Assembly: GCA_037126765.1 (NCBI GenBank)
Contig: JBBCBC010000002.1
Coordinates: 15,655,853 to 15,719,852 of the forward strand
Length of the DNA stretch: 64,000 nt
Source of the DNA: Stenogyne calaminthoides
Lineage: Eukaryota; Streptophyta; Magnoliopsida; Lamiales; Lamiaceae
Direction: 5' to 3'
The position numbers were made by a program, and so were the translations under genes. This document shows positions 13,401-24,500 of the stretch, one piece after another (positions within the stretch are counted from its first letter, which is position 1; each line of letters opens with the position of its first letter). The notes under the pieces are model-generated. The model saw nothing but the letters and a program-made list of their open reading frames with translations, made no database searches and was not told the DNA's origin.

Positions 13401-16400
13401 AAATGCCTATACTACCCACACATATTATTATCCGGTGGGTAAGTTTTGGGGAAAACGATTACAAAATCACACAAGGGTTGCGATAGATAAAAAATATTAT
13501 AATACTATCCGGTGGGTTAGTTTTTAGAGGGACTATGGTTGTGTGAGAGACATGTAGAGGACTTCAAGATATTTTCAAAACATGGTTATAAAAGGAAAAA
13601 AAGGACACCCAAAAGTCAAAAGTTATAAATAAAAACAGGTTTTCACCATCCAATGGCCAAAACCCCAATTGCCGTTTCCAGATCCTCCATCCGACATCGC
13701 TCATCCTTGCGATCAAAATTACAACAAGAACAAGCAAAACCCTACTACAGTTATCTACAAAAAAATGCCTATACTACCCACACATATTATCTGTGGGTAA
13801 AAACGATTACAAAATCACACAAGGGATGCGATAGAGAAAAATATTATTATACTATCTGGTGGTTCAGTTTTAGAGGGACGACGAAGCTGTGAGACATGTT
13901 GAGGACTTCAAGACATTTCCGAAACATGGTTATAAAAGGAAAATCGACACCTGAGTAAAAAGTTATGGCCAAAACATTTTTAACCATCCAATGGCTCAAA
14001 ACCCCAATCTCCGTTTCCAGATCCTCCATACGACATCGCTCATCCTTGCGATCAAAATTACAACAAAAACAAGCAAAAACCTACTACGGTTATCTACGAA
14101 AAAAATGCCTATACTACCCACACATATTATCTTTTGGGAAAAACGATTACAAAATCACACAAGGGTTGCAGTAGAGAAAACTATTATAATACCATCTGGG
14201 GGGTCATTTTTAGAGGGACGGCGAAGCTGTGAGACATGTAGAGGACTTCAAGATGTTTCTGAAACATGGTTATAAAAGGAAAACGGACACCCGAGTCAAA
14301 AGTTATGGCCAAAACAGTTTTCACCATCCAATGGCCAAAACCCCAATCGCCGTTTCCAGATCCTCCATTCGACATCGCTCATCCTTTCGATCAAAATTAC
14401 AACAAGAACAAGTAAAACCCTATTACAGTTTTCTACAAAAAAAAATACCTATACTACCCACACATATTATCTATTTGGAAAAACAATTACAAAATCACAC
14501 AAGGGTTGCGATAGAGAAAAATATTATAATACTATCCGGTGGGTCAGTTTTAGAGGGACGTCGAAGCTGTGAGACATGTAGAGGACTTCAAAACATTTAT
14601 GAAACATGGTTATAAAAGGAAAAACAGACACCCGAGTCAAAAGTTATGGCCAAAACAGTTTTCACCATCCAATGGCCAAAACCCCAATCGCCGTTTCCAG
14701 ATCCTCCATCCGACATCGCTCATCCTTGCGATCAAAATTACAACAAGAATAAGTAAAACCCTACTACAGTTATCTATGAAAAAAAATGTCTATACTACGC
14801 ACACATATTATCTGTTGGGAAAAACGATTACAAAATCACATAAGGGTTGCGATAGAGAAAAATATTATAATACTATCCGGTGGGTCAGGTTTAGAGGACC
14901 GGCGAAGATATGAGACATGTAGAGGAGTTCAAAACTTATCCGAAACATGGTTATAAAAGGAAAACAGACACCCGAGTCAAAAGTTATGGCAAAAACAGTT
15001 TTCACCATCCAATGGCCAAAACCCCAATCGCCGTTTCCTGATCCTCCATCCAACATCGTTTATCCTTGCGATCAAAATTACAACAAGAACAAGCTAAACC
15101 CTACTACAATTATATATGAAAAAAATGCCTATAGTACCCACACATATTATCCGTTGGGAAAAACAATTACAAAATAACATAAGGGTTGCGATAGAGATAA
15201 ATATTATATTACTATCCAGTGGGTAAGTTTTAGAGGGATGGCAAAGCTGTGAGACATGTAGAGGACTTCAAGATGTTTCTGAAACATGTTTATAAAAGGA
15301 AAATGGACACCAGAGTCAAAAGTTATGGCCAAATTAGTTTTCACCATCCAATGGCCAAAACCCCAATCGCCGTTTCCAGATCCTTCATCCGATAACGCTC
15401 ATCCTTGCGATCAAAATTACAACAAGAACAAGCAAAACCCTACTACAGTTATCTACGAAAAAAAATGCCTATATTACCCACATATATTATCTGATGGGGA
15501 AAACGATTACAAAATCACTCAAGGGTTATGATAGAGAAAAATATTTTTATACTATCTGGTGGGTAAGTTTTAGAGGGACAACAAAGCTGTGAGACATGTA
15601 GAGGACTTCAAGATGTTTTCGAAATATGGTTATAAAAGGAAAACGGACACCCGAGTCAAAAGTTATGGCCAAAACCCCAATCACCGTTTCCAGATCCTCC
15701 ATCCGACATCGCTCATCCTTGCGATCAAAATTACAACAAGAACAAGCAAAACCTTACTACAGTTATCTATGAAAAAAATGCCTATAGTACACACACATAT
15801 TATCTGTTGGGAAAAACGATTACAAAATCACAAAAGGGTTGCGATAGAGAAAAATATTATAATACTATCAGTGGGTTGGGTTTTTAGAGGGGATGAAGGG
15901 TTGTGAGACATGTAGAGGACTTCAAGACGTTTTCAAAACATGGTTATAAAAGGAAAACGAACACCCGAGTCAAAAGTTATGCCCAAAACAGTTTTCACCA
16001 TTCCATGACCAAAACCCCAATCGCCGTGTCTAGATCCTCCATCCGACATCGCTCATCCTTGCGATCAAAATTACAACAAAAACAAGTAAAACCCTACTAC
16101 GGTTATCTATGAAGAAAAAATGCCTATAGTACCCACACATATTATCTGTTGAGAAAAATGATTACAAAATCACACAAGGGTTGCGATAGAGAAAAATATT
16201 ATAATACTATCTGGTGGGTCATTTTTATAGGGACAGCGAAGCGGTGAGACATGTAGAGAACTTCAAGACGTTTCCGAAATATTGTTATAAAAGGAAAACG
16301 GACACCCGAGTCAAAAGTTATGGCCAAAACAGTTTTCACCATCCAATGGCCAAAACCCCAATCACCGTTTCCAGATCCTCCATTCGACATCGCTCATCCT

Positions 16401-16920
16401 TGCGATCAAAATTACAAAAAGAACAAGTAAAACCCAACTACAGTTATCTACGAAAAAAATACCTATACTAACCACACATATTATCTGTTGGGAAAAACGA
16501 TTACAAAATCACACAAAGGTTCCGATAGAGAAAATTATTATAATACAATCTAGTGGTTCAGTTTTATAGGGACGGCGAAGCTGTGAGACATGTAGAGGAC
16601 TTCAAGACATTTCCGAAACATGGTTATAAAAGGAAAACGGACACCCGAGTCAAAAGTTATGGCCAAACCAGTTTTCACCATCCAATGGCCAAAACCCCAA
16701 TCGCCATTTCCAGATCCTCCATACGACATCGCTCATCCTTGCGATCAAAATTTCAACAAGAACAAGCAAAGCCCTACTACAGTTATCTATGAAAAAATGC
16801 CTATACTACCCACACATATTATCTATTGGTAAAAACGATTACAAAATCACAAAAGGGATGTGATAGAGAAAAATATTATAATACTATCCGGTGGTTCAGT
16901 TTTAGAGGGAAGACGAAGAT

Positions 16921-17260
16921 GTGAGACATGTAGGGGACTTCAAGACATTTCCGAAACATGGTTATAAAAGGAAAACGGACACCCGAGTCAAAAGTTATGG
17001 CCAAAACAGTTTTCACCATCCAATGGCCAAAACCCCAATCGCTGTTTCCAGATCCTCCATTCGACATCGCTCATCCTTGCGATCAAAATTACAACAAGAA
17101 CAAGTAAAACCCTACTACAGTTTTCTATAAAAAAAAATACCTATACTACCCACACATATTATCTGTTGGGAAAAACGATTACAAAATCACACAAGGGTTG
17201 CGATAGAGAAAAATATTATAATACTATCCGGTGGGTCAGGTTTAGAGGGACGGCGAAGCT
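16921..17260 (+). repeat. Representative full-length satellite monomer (340 bp)
   Basis: One well-preserved copy, chosen to define the unit. In order it carries the phase marker GTGAGACATG, a TATA-like GGTTATAAAAGG, two 11-bp direct repeats ATGGCCAAAAC separated by 15 bp, CCGTTTCCAGATCCTCCAT, AACAAGAACAAG, an A-run, CACACATATTATCTGTTGGG, the AT-rich AATATTATAATACTATCC and the G-rich GGTGG segment. The monomer is about two nucleosome lengths, as is common for plant satellites. I know of no protein or RNA product from it. The name of the satellite family is not known to me. Confidence 0.9.
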
Positions 17261-17942
17261 GTGAGACATGTAGAGGACTTCAACACATTTACGAAACATG
17301 GTTATAAAAGGAAAACAGACACCCGAATCAAAAGTTATGGCCAAAACAGTTTTCACCATCAAATGGCCAAAACCCCAATCGTCGTTTCTAGATCCTCCAT
17401 CCGACATCGCTCATCCTTGCGATCAAAATTACAACAAGAACAAGCAAAACCCTACTACAGTTATCTATGAAAAAAATGTCTATACTACCCACACATATTA
17501 TCTGTTGGAAAAAATGATTACAAAATCACATAAGGGTTGCGATGGAGAAAAATATTATAATACTATCCAGTGGGTCAGGTTTAGAGGGACGGCGAAGATA
17601 TGAGAAATGTAGCGGAGTTCAAAACTTATCCGAAACATGGATATAAATGGAAAGAGGACACCCGAGTCAAAAGTTTTGGCGAAAACAGTTTTCACCATCC
17701 AATGGCCAAAACCCCAATCACCGTTTCCTGATCCTCCATCCGACATCGCTTATCCTTGCGATCAAAATTACAACAAAAACAAGCTAAACCCTACTACAAT
17801 TATCTATGAAAAAAATGCCTATAGTACCCACACATATTATCCGTTGGGAAAAATAATTACAAAATCACACAAGGTTGCGATAGAGATAAATATTTTAATA
17901 CTATTCAGTGGGTAAGTTTTAGAGGGACGGCGTAGCTGTGAG

Positions 17943-17969
17943 TGTTGGGGATTATATCATTCCCCAACA
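17943..17969 (+). mobile_element. 27-bp LTR remnant with 5-bp target duplication
   Basis: A 27-bp piece foreign to the satellite splits a monomer. It begins TGTTGGGGATTATA and ends CATTCCCCAACA, giving 9-bp perfect terminal inverted repeats, and is flanked by GTGAG on both sides (17938-17942 and 17970-17974). Its two ends closely match the two ends of the LTR at 26351-28195, which begins TGTTGGGATTATACTG and ends AAACATTCCCCAACA. The simplest reading is an insertion of that family that lost nearly everything between its extreme ends. A tiny unrelated element with TG/CA ends is the alternative. Confidence 0.75.
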
Positions 17970-18990
17970 GTGAGATATGTATAGGACTTCAAGATGTTTC
18001 CAAAACATGGTTATAAAAGGAAAACGGACACCCGAGTCAAAAGTTATGGCCAAAACAGTTTTCACCATCCAATGGCCAAAACTCCAATCGCCGTTTCCAG
18101 ATCCTCCATCCGACATCGCTCATCCTTGCGATCAAAATTACTACAAGAACTAGCAAAACCCCACTACAGTTATCTATGAAAAAAAATGCCTATACTACCC
18201 ACACATATTATATGTTGGGAAAAACGATTACAAAATCACACAAGGGTTGCGATAGAGAAAAATATTATAATACTATCCGGTGAGTCAGTTTTAGAGTGGA
18301 CGGACGGTTTGTGAGAGACATGTAGAGGATTTCAAGACGTTTTCAAAACATGGTTATAAAAGGAAAACGGACACCCGAGTCAAAAGTTATGCCCAAAACA
18401 GTTTTCACCATTCAATGGCCAAAACCCCAATCGCCGTTTCTAGAACCAACATCCGACATCACTCATCCTTGCAATCAAAATTACAACAAAACAATCAAAA
18501 CCCTACTACGGTTATCTACGAAGAAAAAATGCCTATACTAGCCACACATATTATCTGTTGGAAAAAACGTTTACAAAATCTCACAAGGGTTGCGATAGAG
18601 CAAAATATTATAATACTATCTGCTGGGTCATTTTTATAGGGACGGTGAAGCAGTGAGACATGTAGAGAACTTCAAGATGTTTCCGAAACATTGTTGTAAA
18701 AGGAAAACGGACACCCGAGTCAAAAGTTATGGCCAAAACAGTTTTCACCATCCAATGGCCAAAACCCCAATCGCCGTTTCCAGATCCTCCATCCGACATC
18801 GCTCATCCTTGCGATCAAAATTACAACAAGAACAAGTAAAACCCTACTACAGTTATCTATGAAAAAAATGCCTATAATACCCACACATATTATCTTTAGG
18901 GAAAAACGATTACTAAATCACACAAGGGTTCGATAGAGAAAGATATTATAATACTATCCAGTGGGTCAGTTTTAGAGGGACGACAAAGAT

Positions 18991-20191
18991 ATGAGACATG
19001 TAGAGGAGTTAAAAACTTATCCGAAACATGGTTATAAAAGGAAAACGGACACCCGAGTCAAAAGTTATGGCCAAAACAGTTTTCATCATCCAATGGCCAA
19101 AACCCCAATCGCCGTTTCCTAATCCTCCATCCGACATCGTTTATCCTTGCGATCAAAATTACAACAAGAAAATAAATAAACCCTACTACAGTTATCTATG
19201 AAAAAAATGCCTATAGTACCCACACATATTATCCTTTGGGAAAAACAATTAAAAAATCACACAAGGGTTGCGATAGAGATAAATATTATAATACTATCCA
19301 GTGGGTAAGTTTTAGAGGGACGGCGAAGCTATGAGACATGTAGAGGACTTCAAGATGTTTCCGAAACATGGTTATATAAGGAAAACAGACACCCGAGTCA
19401 AAAGTTATGGCCAAAACCGTTTTCACCATCCAATGGCCAAAACCCCAATCGCCGTTACCAGATCCTCCATCCGACAACGCTCATCCTTGCGATCAAAATT
19501 ACAACAAGAACAAGCAAAACCCTACTACAGTTATCTATGAAAAAAATGCCTATACTACCCACACATATTATCTGTAGGGAAAAACGATTACTAAATCACA
19601 CAAGGGTTGCGATAGAGAAAAATATTATAATACTATCCAGTGGGTCAGTTTTAGAGGGACGACAAAGATATGAGACATGTAGAGGAGTTAAAAACTTATC
19701 CGAAACATGGTTATAAAAGGAAAACGGACACCCGAGTCAAAAGTTATGGCCAAAACAGTTTTCATCATCCAATGGCCAAAACCCCAATCGCCGTTTCCTA
19801 ATCCTCCATCCGACATCGTTTATCCTTGCGATCAAAATTACAACAAGAAATAAATAAACCCTACTACAGTTATCTATGAAAAAAATGCCTATAGTACCCA
19901 CACATATTATCCGTTGGGAAAAACAATTACAAAATCACACAAGGGTTGCGATAGAGATAAATATTATAATATTATCCAGTGGGTAAGTTTTAGAGGGACG
20001 GCGAAGCTATGAGTCATGTAGAGGACTTCAAGATGTTTCCGAAACATGGTTATATAAGGAAAACAGACACCCGAGTCAAAAGTTATGGCCAAAACCGTTT
20101 TCACCATCCAATGGCCAAAACCCCAATCGCCGTTACCAGATCCTCCATCCGACAACGCTCATCCTTGCGATCAAAATTACAACAAGAACAA
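18991..20191 (+). repeat. Higher-order repeat, two-monomer unit (about 678 bp)
   Basis: Two neighbouring dimers are almost identical. The variant ATGAGACATGTAGAGGAGTT lies at 18991 and 19670, and the partner monomer with GGTTATATAAGG and CCGTTACCAGATCC lies at about 19331 and 20009. The second dimer is cut by the solo LTR at 20192. A related first monomer also occurs at about 22430-22760, so this subtype is older than the local duplication. Confidence 0.88.
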
Positions 20192-20344
20192 TGTTGGGAA
20201 ATGAATTTAATAAAAAGGATTTTGATTAGATCCCAAAACCCCTGAGTATGACATGTTCAGGATAATCTTGATAGATGAGTCAGGATTCAGTTTTAGAGTG
20301 TTCAGGATATTATCGCACCATGTATAGTCAAAAGATATAGAACG

Positions 20345-20620
20345 AGGTTAGTTTTCAAGACTCAAGAAGAAACCGAGATATCAAGACTCGATCAAAATGG
20401 GAAGAACGAGAACCTTATTCCTATGAAAAAAAGAGAATCAAGACTCAAAAGAGATCGAGAAAACTCAAGACTCGAGAAAACGTGGGAAGGCTCGGAGAGA
20501 AATCAAGACTCAAGAGAAAACAAGTCTCAGAGAACTCAAGACTCGCCAAAGAGAACACGAAGACCAAGAGAAAGAAATACCAAGGCACAATCAAAAATTA
20601 CTAAAGACTCAAGAATGTAA
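20345..20620 (+). repeat. Purine-rich CAAGACTC motif cluster inside the solo LTR
   Basis: About 275 bp made mostly of A and G on the plus strand, with many imperfect copies of TCAAGACTCGAGAA spaced irregularly. The reading frame across it (20423-20620) is Arg, Lys, Glu and Ser rich and is explained by composition alone. Repeats of this kind can serve as enhancer blocks in LTRs, but that role is inference here. Confidence 0.7.
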
Positions 20621-20767
20621 AAAAAAAATGCTCGGTATATCCTGAATGTTCCGAGGCACTAAAATCGAGGAATATAGCCATTGGAATCCGGTGGCGTGGA
20701 CCAACGAGAGGAAGACAACCAAACTGAAAAAAGGCCAAAACAAATTAGAAACTTACAAAGAATAGTA

Positions 20768-20821
20768 TGGATTTGAATGTGATTCTCTCCAGCGGTAACA
20801 TTCAAATCCACACTATAAATA
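20768..20821 (+). promoter_or_regulatory. Solo LTR core promoter: 13-bp inverted repeat plus TATA box
   Basis: A perfect 13-bp inverted repeat, TGGATTTGAATGT (20768-20780) and ACATTCAAATCCA (20798-20810), with a 17-bp loop ends three bases before TATAAATA (20814-20821). The position in the middle of the LTR suits the U3/R boundary. The inverted repeat may be a dimeric factor site or a hairpin; function is not shown. Confidence 0.55.
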
Positions 20822-21580
20822 CAAGTTCTTCCTTCATTATCGATTGTGAAGGTGGATCGTGGAGATTATGCACAAATTGCTACAAAGCCAAAGAGCGTTA
20901 TAGTCAAAGCATTCCCACCCTAGAACACAAGTCAAGTAGATATACAAATATATTCAAAGAGTGTTCTAGAACCCAACCTAAGCAACCCACGATGTATCAT
21001 AAGCTTAGAGAGATTTTCCCAATCTTAGCATTGAGGCTAAACCATTGTAAGGAAAATCTCACCATAGTTGGAGACAACACCAAACCCAAAAACCCAGTGG
21101 TGAAGTGAGGTAGTTGTTAGGAAAAACCCGAGTGAGGGTGATAAGTCCCGAAGGAGTGTGAACTCGTTAAACATCTAAAGAGTTTGAGTTAGTAAAACGG
21201 AGGTAGTCGAAAATCGAAAAAAGGGCGGGTTGAGTTTCGTGGAGTTAGACAAAACTCGGGGCGAGTTCAAAAGAAAATTAAAACAAGAACAAGTTAAAGC
21301 TCTAAGTTGATAAGGAATTTCCTAGAGAGGAGAGTGGATGTAGGACCGGTTGTGGAAAACCACTATATATTCTTGTGTTGTTGTTTTCGCTTTATGTTTA
21401 TACTTGTCATATGCATCTAGTTATAAGCAAAAACACAACACATGAGCTCCAAAGTTTAAAAGGAAAAAAAAAAATTGGAAACACTCGCCCTCAGATTCCC
21501 ATCCGTTTTTTATATGCACCGGAATAAAAACGTTTTTTTCCAAAAGACGCCGCAAAATAGGTTTCAAAACGGGACCAACA

Positions 21581-24500
21581 AACAAGCAAAACCCTACTAC
21601 GAGTTATCTATGAAAAAAAAAATGCCTATACTACCCACACATATTATCATTTGGGAAAAACGATTACAAAATCACACAAGGGTTGCGATAGAGAAAAATA
21701 TTATAATACTATCTGGTGGGTCATTTTTACGAGGGGGACATGGTATAAATGAGTCATGTAGAGAACTTCAAGACGTTTCCGAAACATTGTTGTAAAAGGA
21801 AAACGGACACCCGAGTCAAAAGTTATGGCCAAAATAGTTTTCACCATCCAATGGCCAAAACCCCAATTGATGTTTCCAGATCGTCCATCCGACATCGCTC
21901 ATCCTTGCGATCAAATTTACAACAAGAATAAGCAAAACCCTACTACAGTTATATATGAAAAAAATGCCTATACTGCCCACACATATTATCTGTTGGGAAA
22001 AACGATTACAAAATCACACAAGGGTTGCGATAGAGAAAACAATTATAATACTATCCGGTGTGTCAGGTTTAGAGGGATGGCAAAGCTGTGAGATATGTAG
22101 AGGACTTCAAGACGTTTCTGAAACATGATTATAATAGGAAAACGGACACCCGAGTCAAAATTTATGGCCAAAACAGATTTCACCATGCAATGGCCAAAAC
22201 CCCAATCGCCGTTTCCAGATCCTCCATCCGACATCGCTCATCCTTGCGATCAAAATTACAACAAGAACAAGCAAAACCCTACTACAGTTATCTATGAAAA
22301 AAAAATGCTATACTACCCACACATATTATCTGTTGGGAAAAATGATTACAAAATCACACAAGGGTTGCGATAGAGAAAAATATTATAATACTATCCAGTG
22401 GGTCAGTTTTAGAGGGACGACACACATATGAGACATGTAGAGGAGTTAAAAACTTATCCGAAACATGGTTATAAAAGGAAAACGGACACCCGAGTCAAAA
22501 GTTATGGCCAAAACAGTTTTCATCATCCTATGGCCAAAACCCCAATCGCCGTTTCCTAATCCTCCATCCGACATCGTTTATCCTTGCGATCAAAATTACA
22601 ACAAGAACAAGCTAAACCCTACTACAGTTATCTATGAAAAAAATGCCTATAGTACCCACACATATTATCCGTTGGGAAAAACAATTACAAAATCACACAA
22701 GGGTTGCGATAGAGATAAATATTATAATACTATCCAGTGGGTAAGTTTTAGAGGGACGGCAAAGCTATGAGACATGTAGAGGACTTCAAGATGTTTCCGA
22801 AACATGGTTATAAAAGGAAAACGGACACCGAGTCAAAAGTTATGGCCAAAACAGTTTTCACCATCCAATGGCCAAAACCCCAATCGCCATTTCCAGATCC
22901 TCCATCCGACAACGCTCATCCTTACGATCAAAATTACAACAAGAACAAGCAAAACCCTATACAGTTATCTAAGAAAAAAAAATGCCTATACTACCCACAC
23001 ATATTATCTGTTGGGAAAAACGATTACAAAATCACACAAGGGTTGCGATAGAGAAAAATATTGTAATACTATCTGGTGGGTCATTTTTACAGGGACGGCG
23101 AAGCAGTGAGTCATGTAGAGAACTTCAAGACGTTTCCGAAACATTGTTGTAAAAGGAAAACGGACACCCGAGTCAAAAGTTATGGCCAAAATAGTTTTCA
23201 GCATCCAATGGCCAAAACCCCAATCGCCGTTTCCAGATCCTCCATTCAACATCGCTCATCCTTGCGATCAAAATTACAACAAGAACAAGCAAAACCCTAC
23301 TACAGTTATCTACGAAAAAAATGCCTATACTACCAACACATATAATATTTGATGGGGAAAACGATTACAAAATCACACAAGGGTTGCGATAGAGAAAAAC
23401 ATTATAATACTATCTGGTGGGTAAGTTATAGAGGGACGACGAAGCTGTGAGACATGTAGAAGACTTCCATATGTTTCCGAAATATGGTTATAAAAGGAAA
23501 ACGGACACCCGAGTCAAAAGTTATGGCCAAAACCCCAATTGCCGTTTCCAGATCCTCCATCCGACATCGCTCATCCTTGCTATCAAAATTACAACAAGAA
23601 CACGCAAAACTCTACTACAGTTATCTATGAAAAAAAATGCCTATACTACCCACACATATTATCTATTTGGAAAACCGATTACAAATTCACACAAAGGTTG
23701 CGATTGAGAAAAATATTATAATACTATCCGGTTAGTCAGTTTTAGAGGGACGGCGAAGCTGTGAGACATGTAGAGGACTTCAAGATGTTTCCGAAACATG
23801 GTTATAAAAGGAAAACGAACACCCGAGTCAAAAGTTATTGCGAAAATAGTTTTCACCATCCAATAGCCAAAACCCCAATTGCCGTTTCTAGATCCTCCAT
23901 CCGACATCGCTCATCCTTGCGATCAAAATTACAACAAAAACAAGCAAAACCCTACTACAGTTATCTACAAAAAAAAATGCATATACTACCCACACATATT
24001 ATCTGTTGGGAAAAACGATTACAAAATCACACAAGGGTTGCGATAGAGAAAAATATTATAATACTATCCGGTGGGTCAGTTTTACAGGGACGGCGAAGCA
24101 ATGAGTCATGTAGAGAACTTCAAGATGTTTTCAAAACATGGTTATAAAAAAAAACGGACACGAAGTCAAAAGTTATGGCCAAAACAGTTTTCACCATTCA
24201 ATGGCCAAAACCCCAATCTAGATCGTCCATCCGACATCGCTCATCATTGCGATCAAAATTACAACAAAAACAAGCAAAACCCTACTAAGGCTATCTACAA
24301 ATAAAAAATGCCTATACTACCCAGACATATTATCTGTTGGGAAAAACGATTACAAAATCACACAAGTGTTGCGTTAGAGAAAAATATTATAATACTATCT
24401 GGTGGGTCATTTTTACAGGGACGGCGAAGCAATGAGTCATGTAGAGAACTTCAAGACGTTTCCGAAACATTGTTGTAAAATGAAAACGGACACCCGAGTC

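Larger units (their letters stand above)
1..20191 (+). repeat. Satellite array, block 1 (about 340-bp monomer)
   Basis: This block is head-to-tail copies of one unit with no spacer, about 60 monomers. The phase marker GTGAGACATGTAGAGGACTT recurs every 339-340 bases, for example at 16921 and 17261. Other constant stretches are GGTTATAAAAGGAAAACGGA, CCAGATCCTCCATCCGACAT and CACACATATTATCTGTTGGG. Copies differ mainly by scattered substitutions shared among subsets, plus 1-15 base indels concentrated in patches. Short frames of about 69 codons on plus and 63 on minus recur once per monomer and end because the unit length shifts the reading phase; I do not regard them as genes. Length, homogeneity and higher-order units fit a plant centromeric, pericentromeric or knob-like satellite, but location on the chromosome is inference. 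The left end is the window edge, so the array continues beyond it. Confidence 0.97.
20192..21580 (+). mobile_element. Solo LTR of a Copia-type retrotransposon (1389 bp)
   Basis: This non-satellite block starts TGTTGGGAAATG and ends GGACCAACA, the TG...CA structure of LTRs, and is flanked by the 5-bp duplication AACAA (20187-20191 and 21581-21585). The satellite resumes in phase. It carries a TATA box (TATAAATA, 20814-20821) and a purine-rich stretch with many copies of CAAGACTC. No gag, pol, primer site or second LTR is present, so it is most likely the product of recombination between the two LTRs of a full element. Two predicted reading frames inside (20423-20620 and 20767-21108) are low-complexity or lie over the promoter, and I do not support them as genes. 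The motif RC GAGTCTTGA in the LTR piece at 59861-60386 suggests a SIRE-like family. Confidence 0.85.

Noticed and set aside
16921..17260. CENP-B box in the monomer
   Set aside because: No stretch of the monomer that I examined fits the core positions of the CENP-B box; centromere function remains unproven.
17943..17969. Rho-independent-like terminator or MITE
   Set aside because: The palindrome fits a hairpin, but the 5-bp duplication and the match to both LTR tips support an LTR relic better.
1..20191. Dozens of reading frames of 60-180 codons on both strands in the satellite, with near-identical proteins
   Set aside because: They repeat once per monomer, overlap on both strands and in several frames, and end where the 340-bp unit shifts phase. 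They follow from the repeat and show no domain or codon signal of a gene.
1..20191. CRISPR-like regular repeats
   Set aside because: The whole 340-bp unit is repeated without unique spacers, and the context is a plant genome.
20423..20620. 65-codon frame rich in Arg, Glu and Ser
   Set aside because: It lies in a purine-rich motif cluster of a solo LTR; composition explains it.
20767..21108. 113-codon frame in the solo LTR
   Set aside because: It starts within the promoter inverted repeat and crosses the TATA box; no family recognised.
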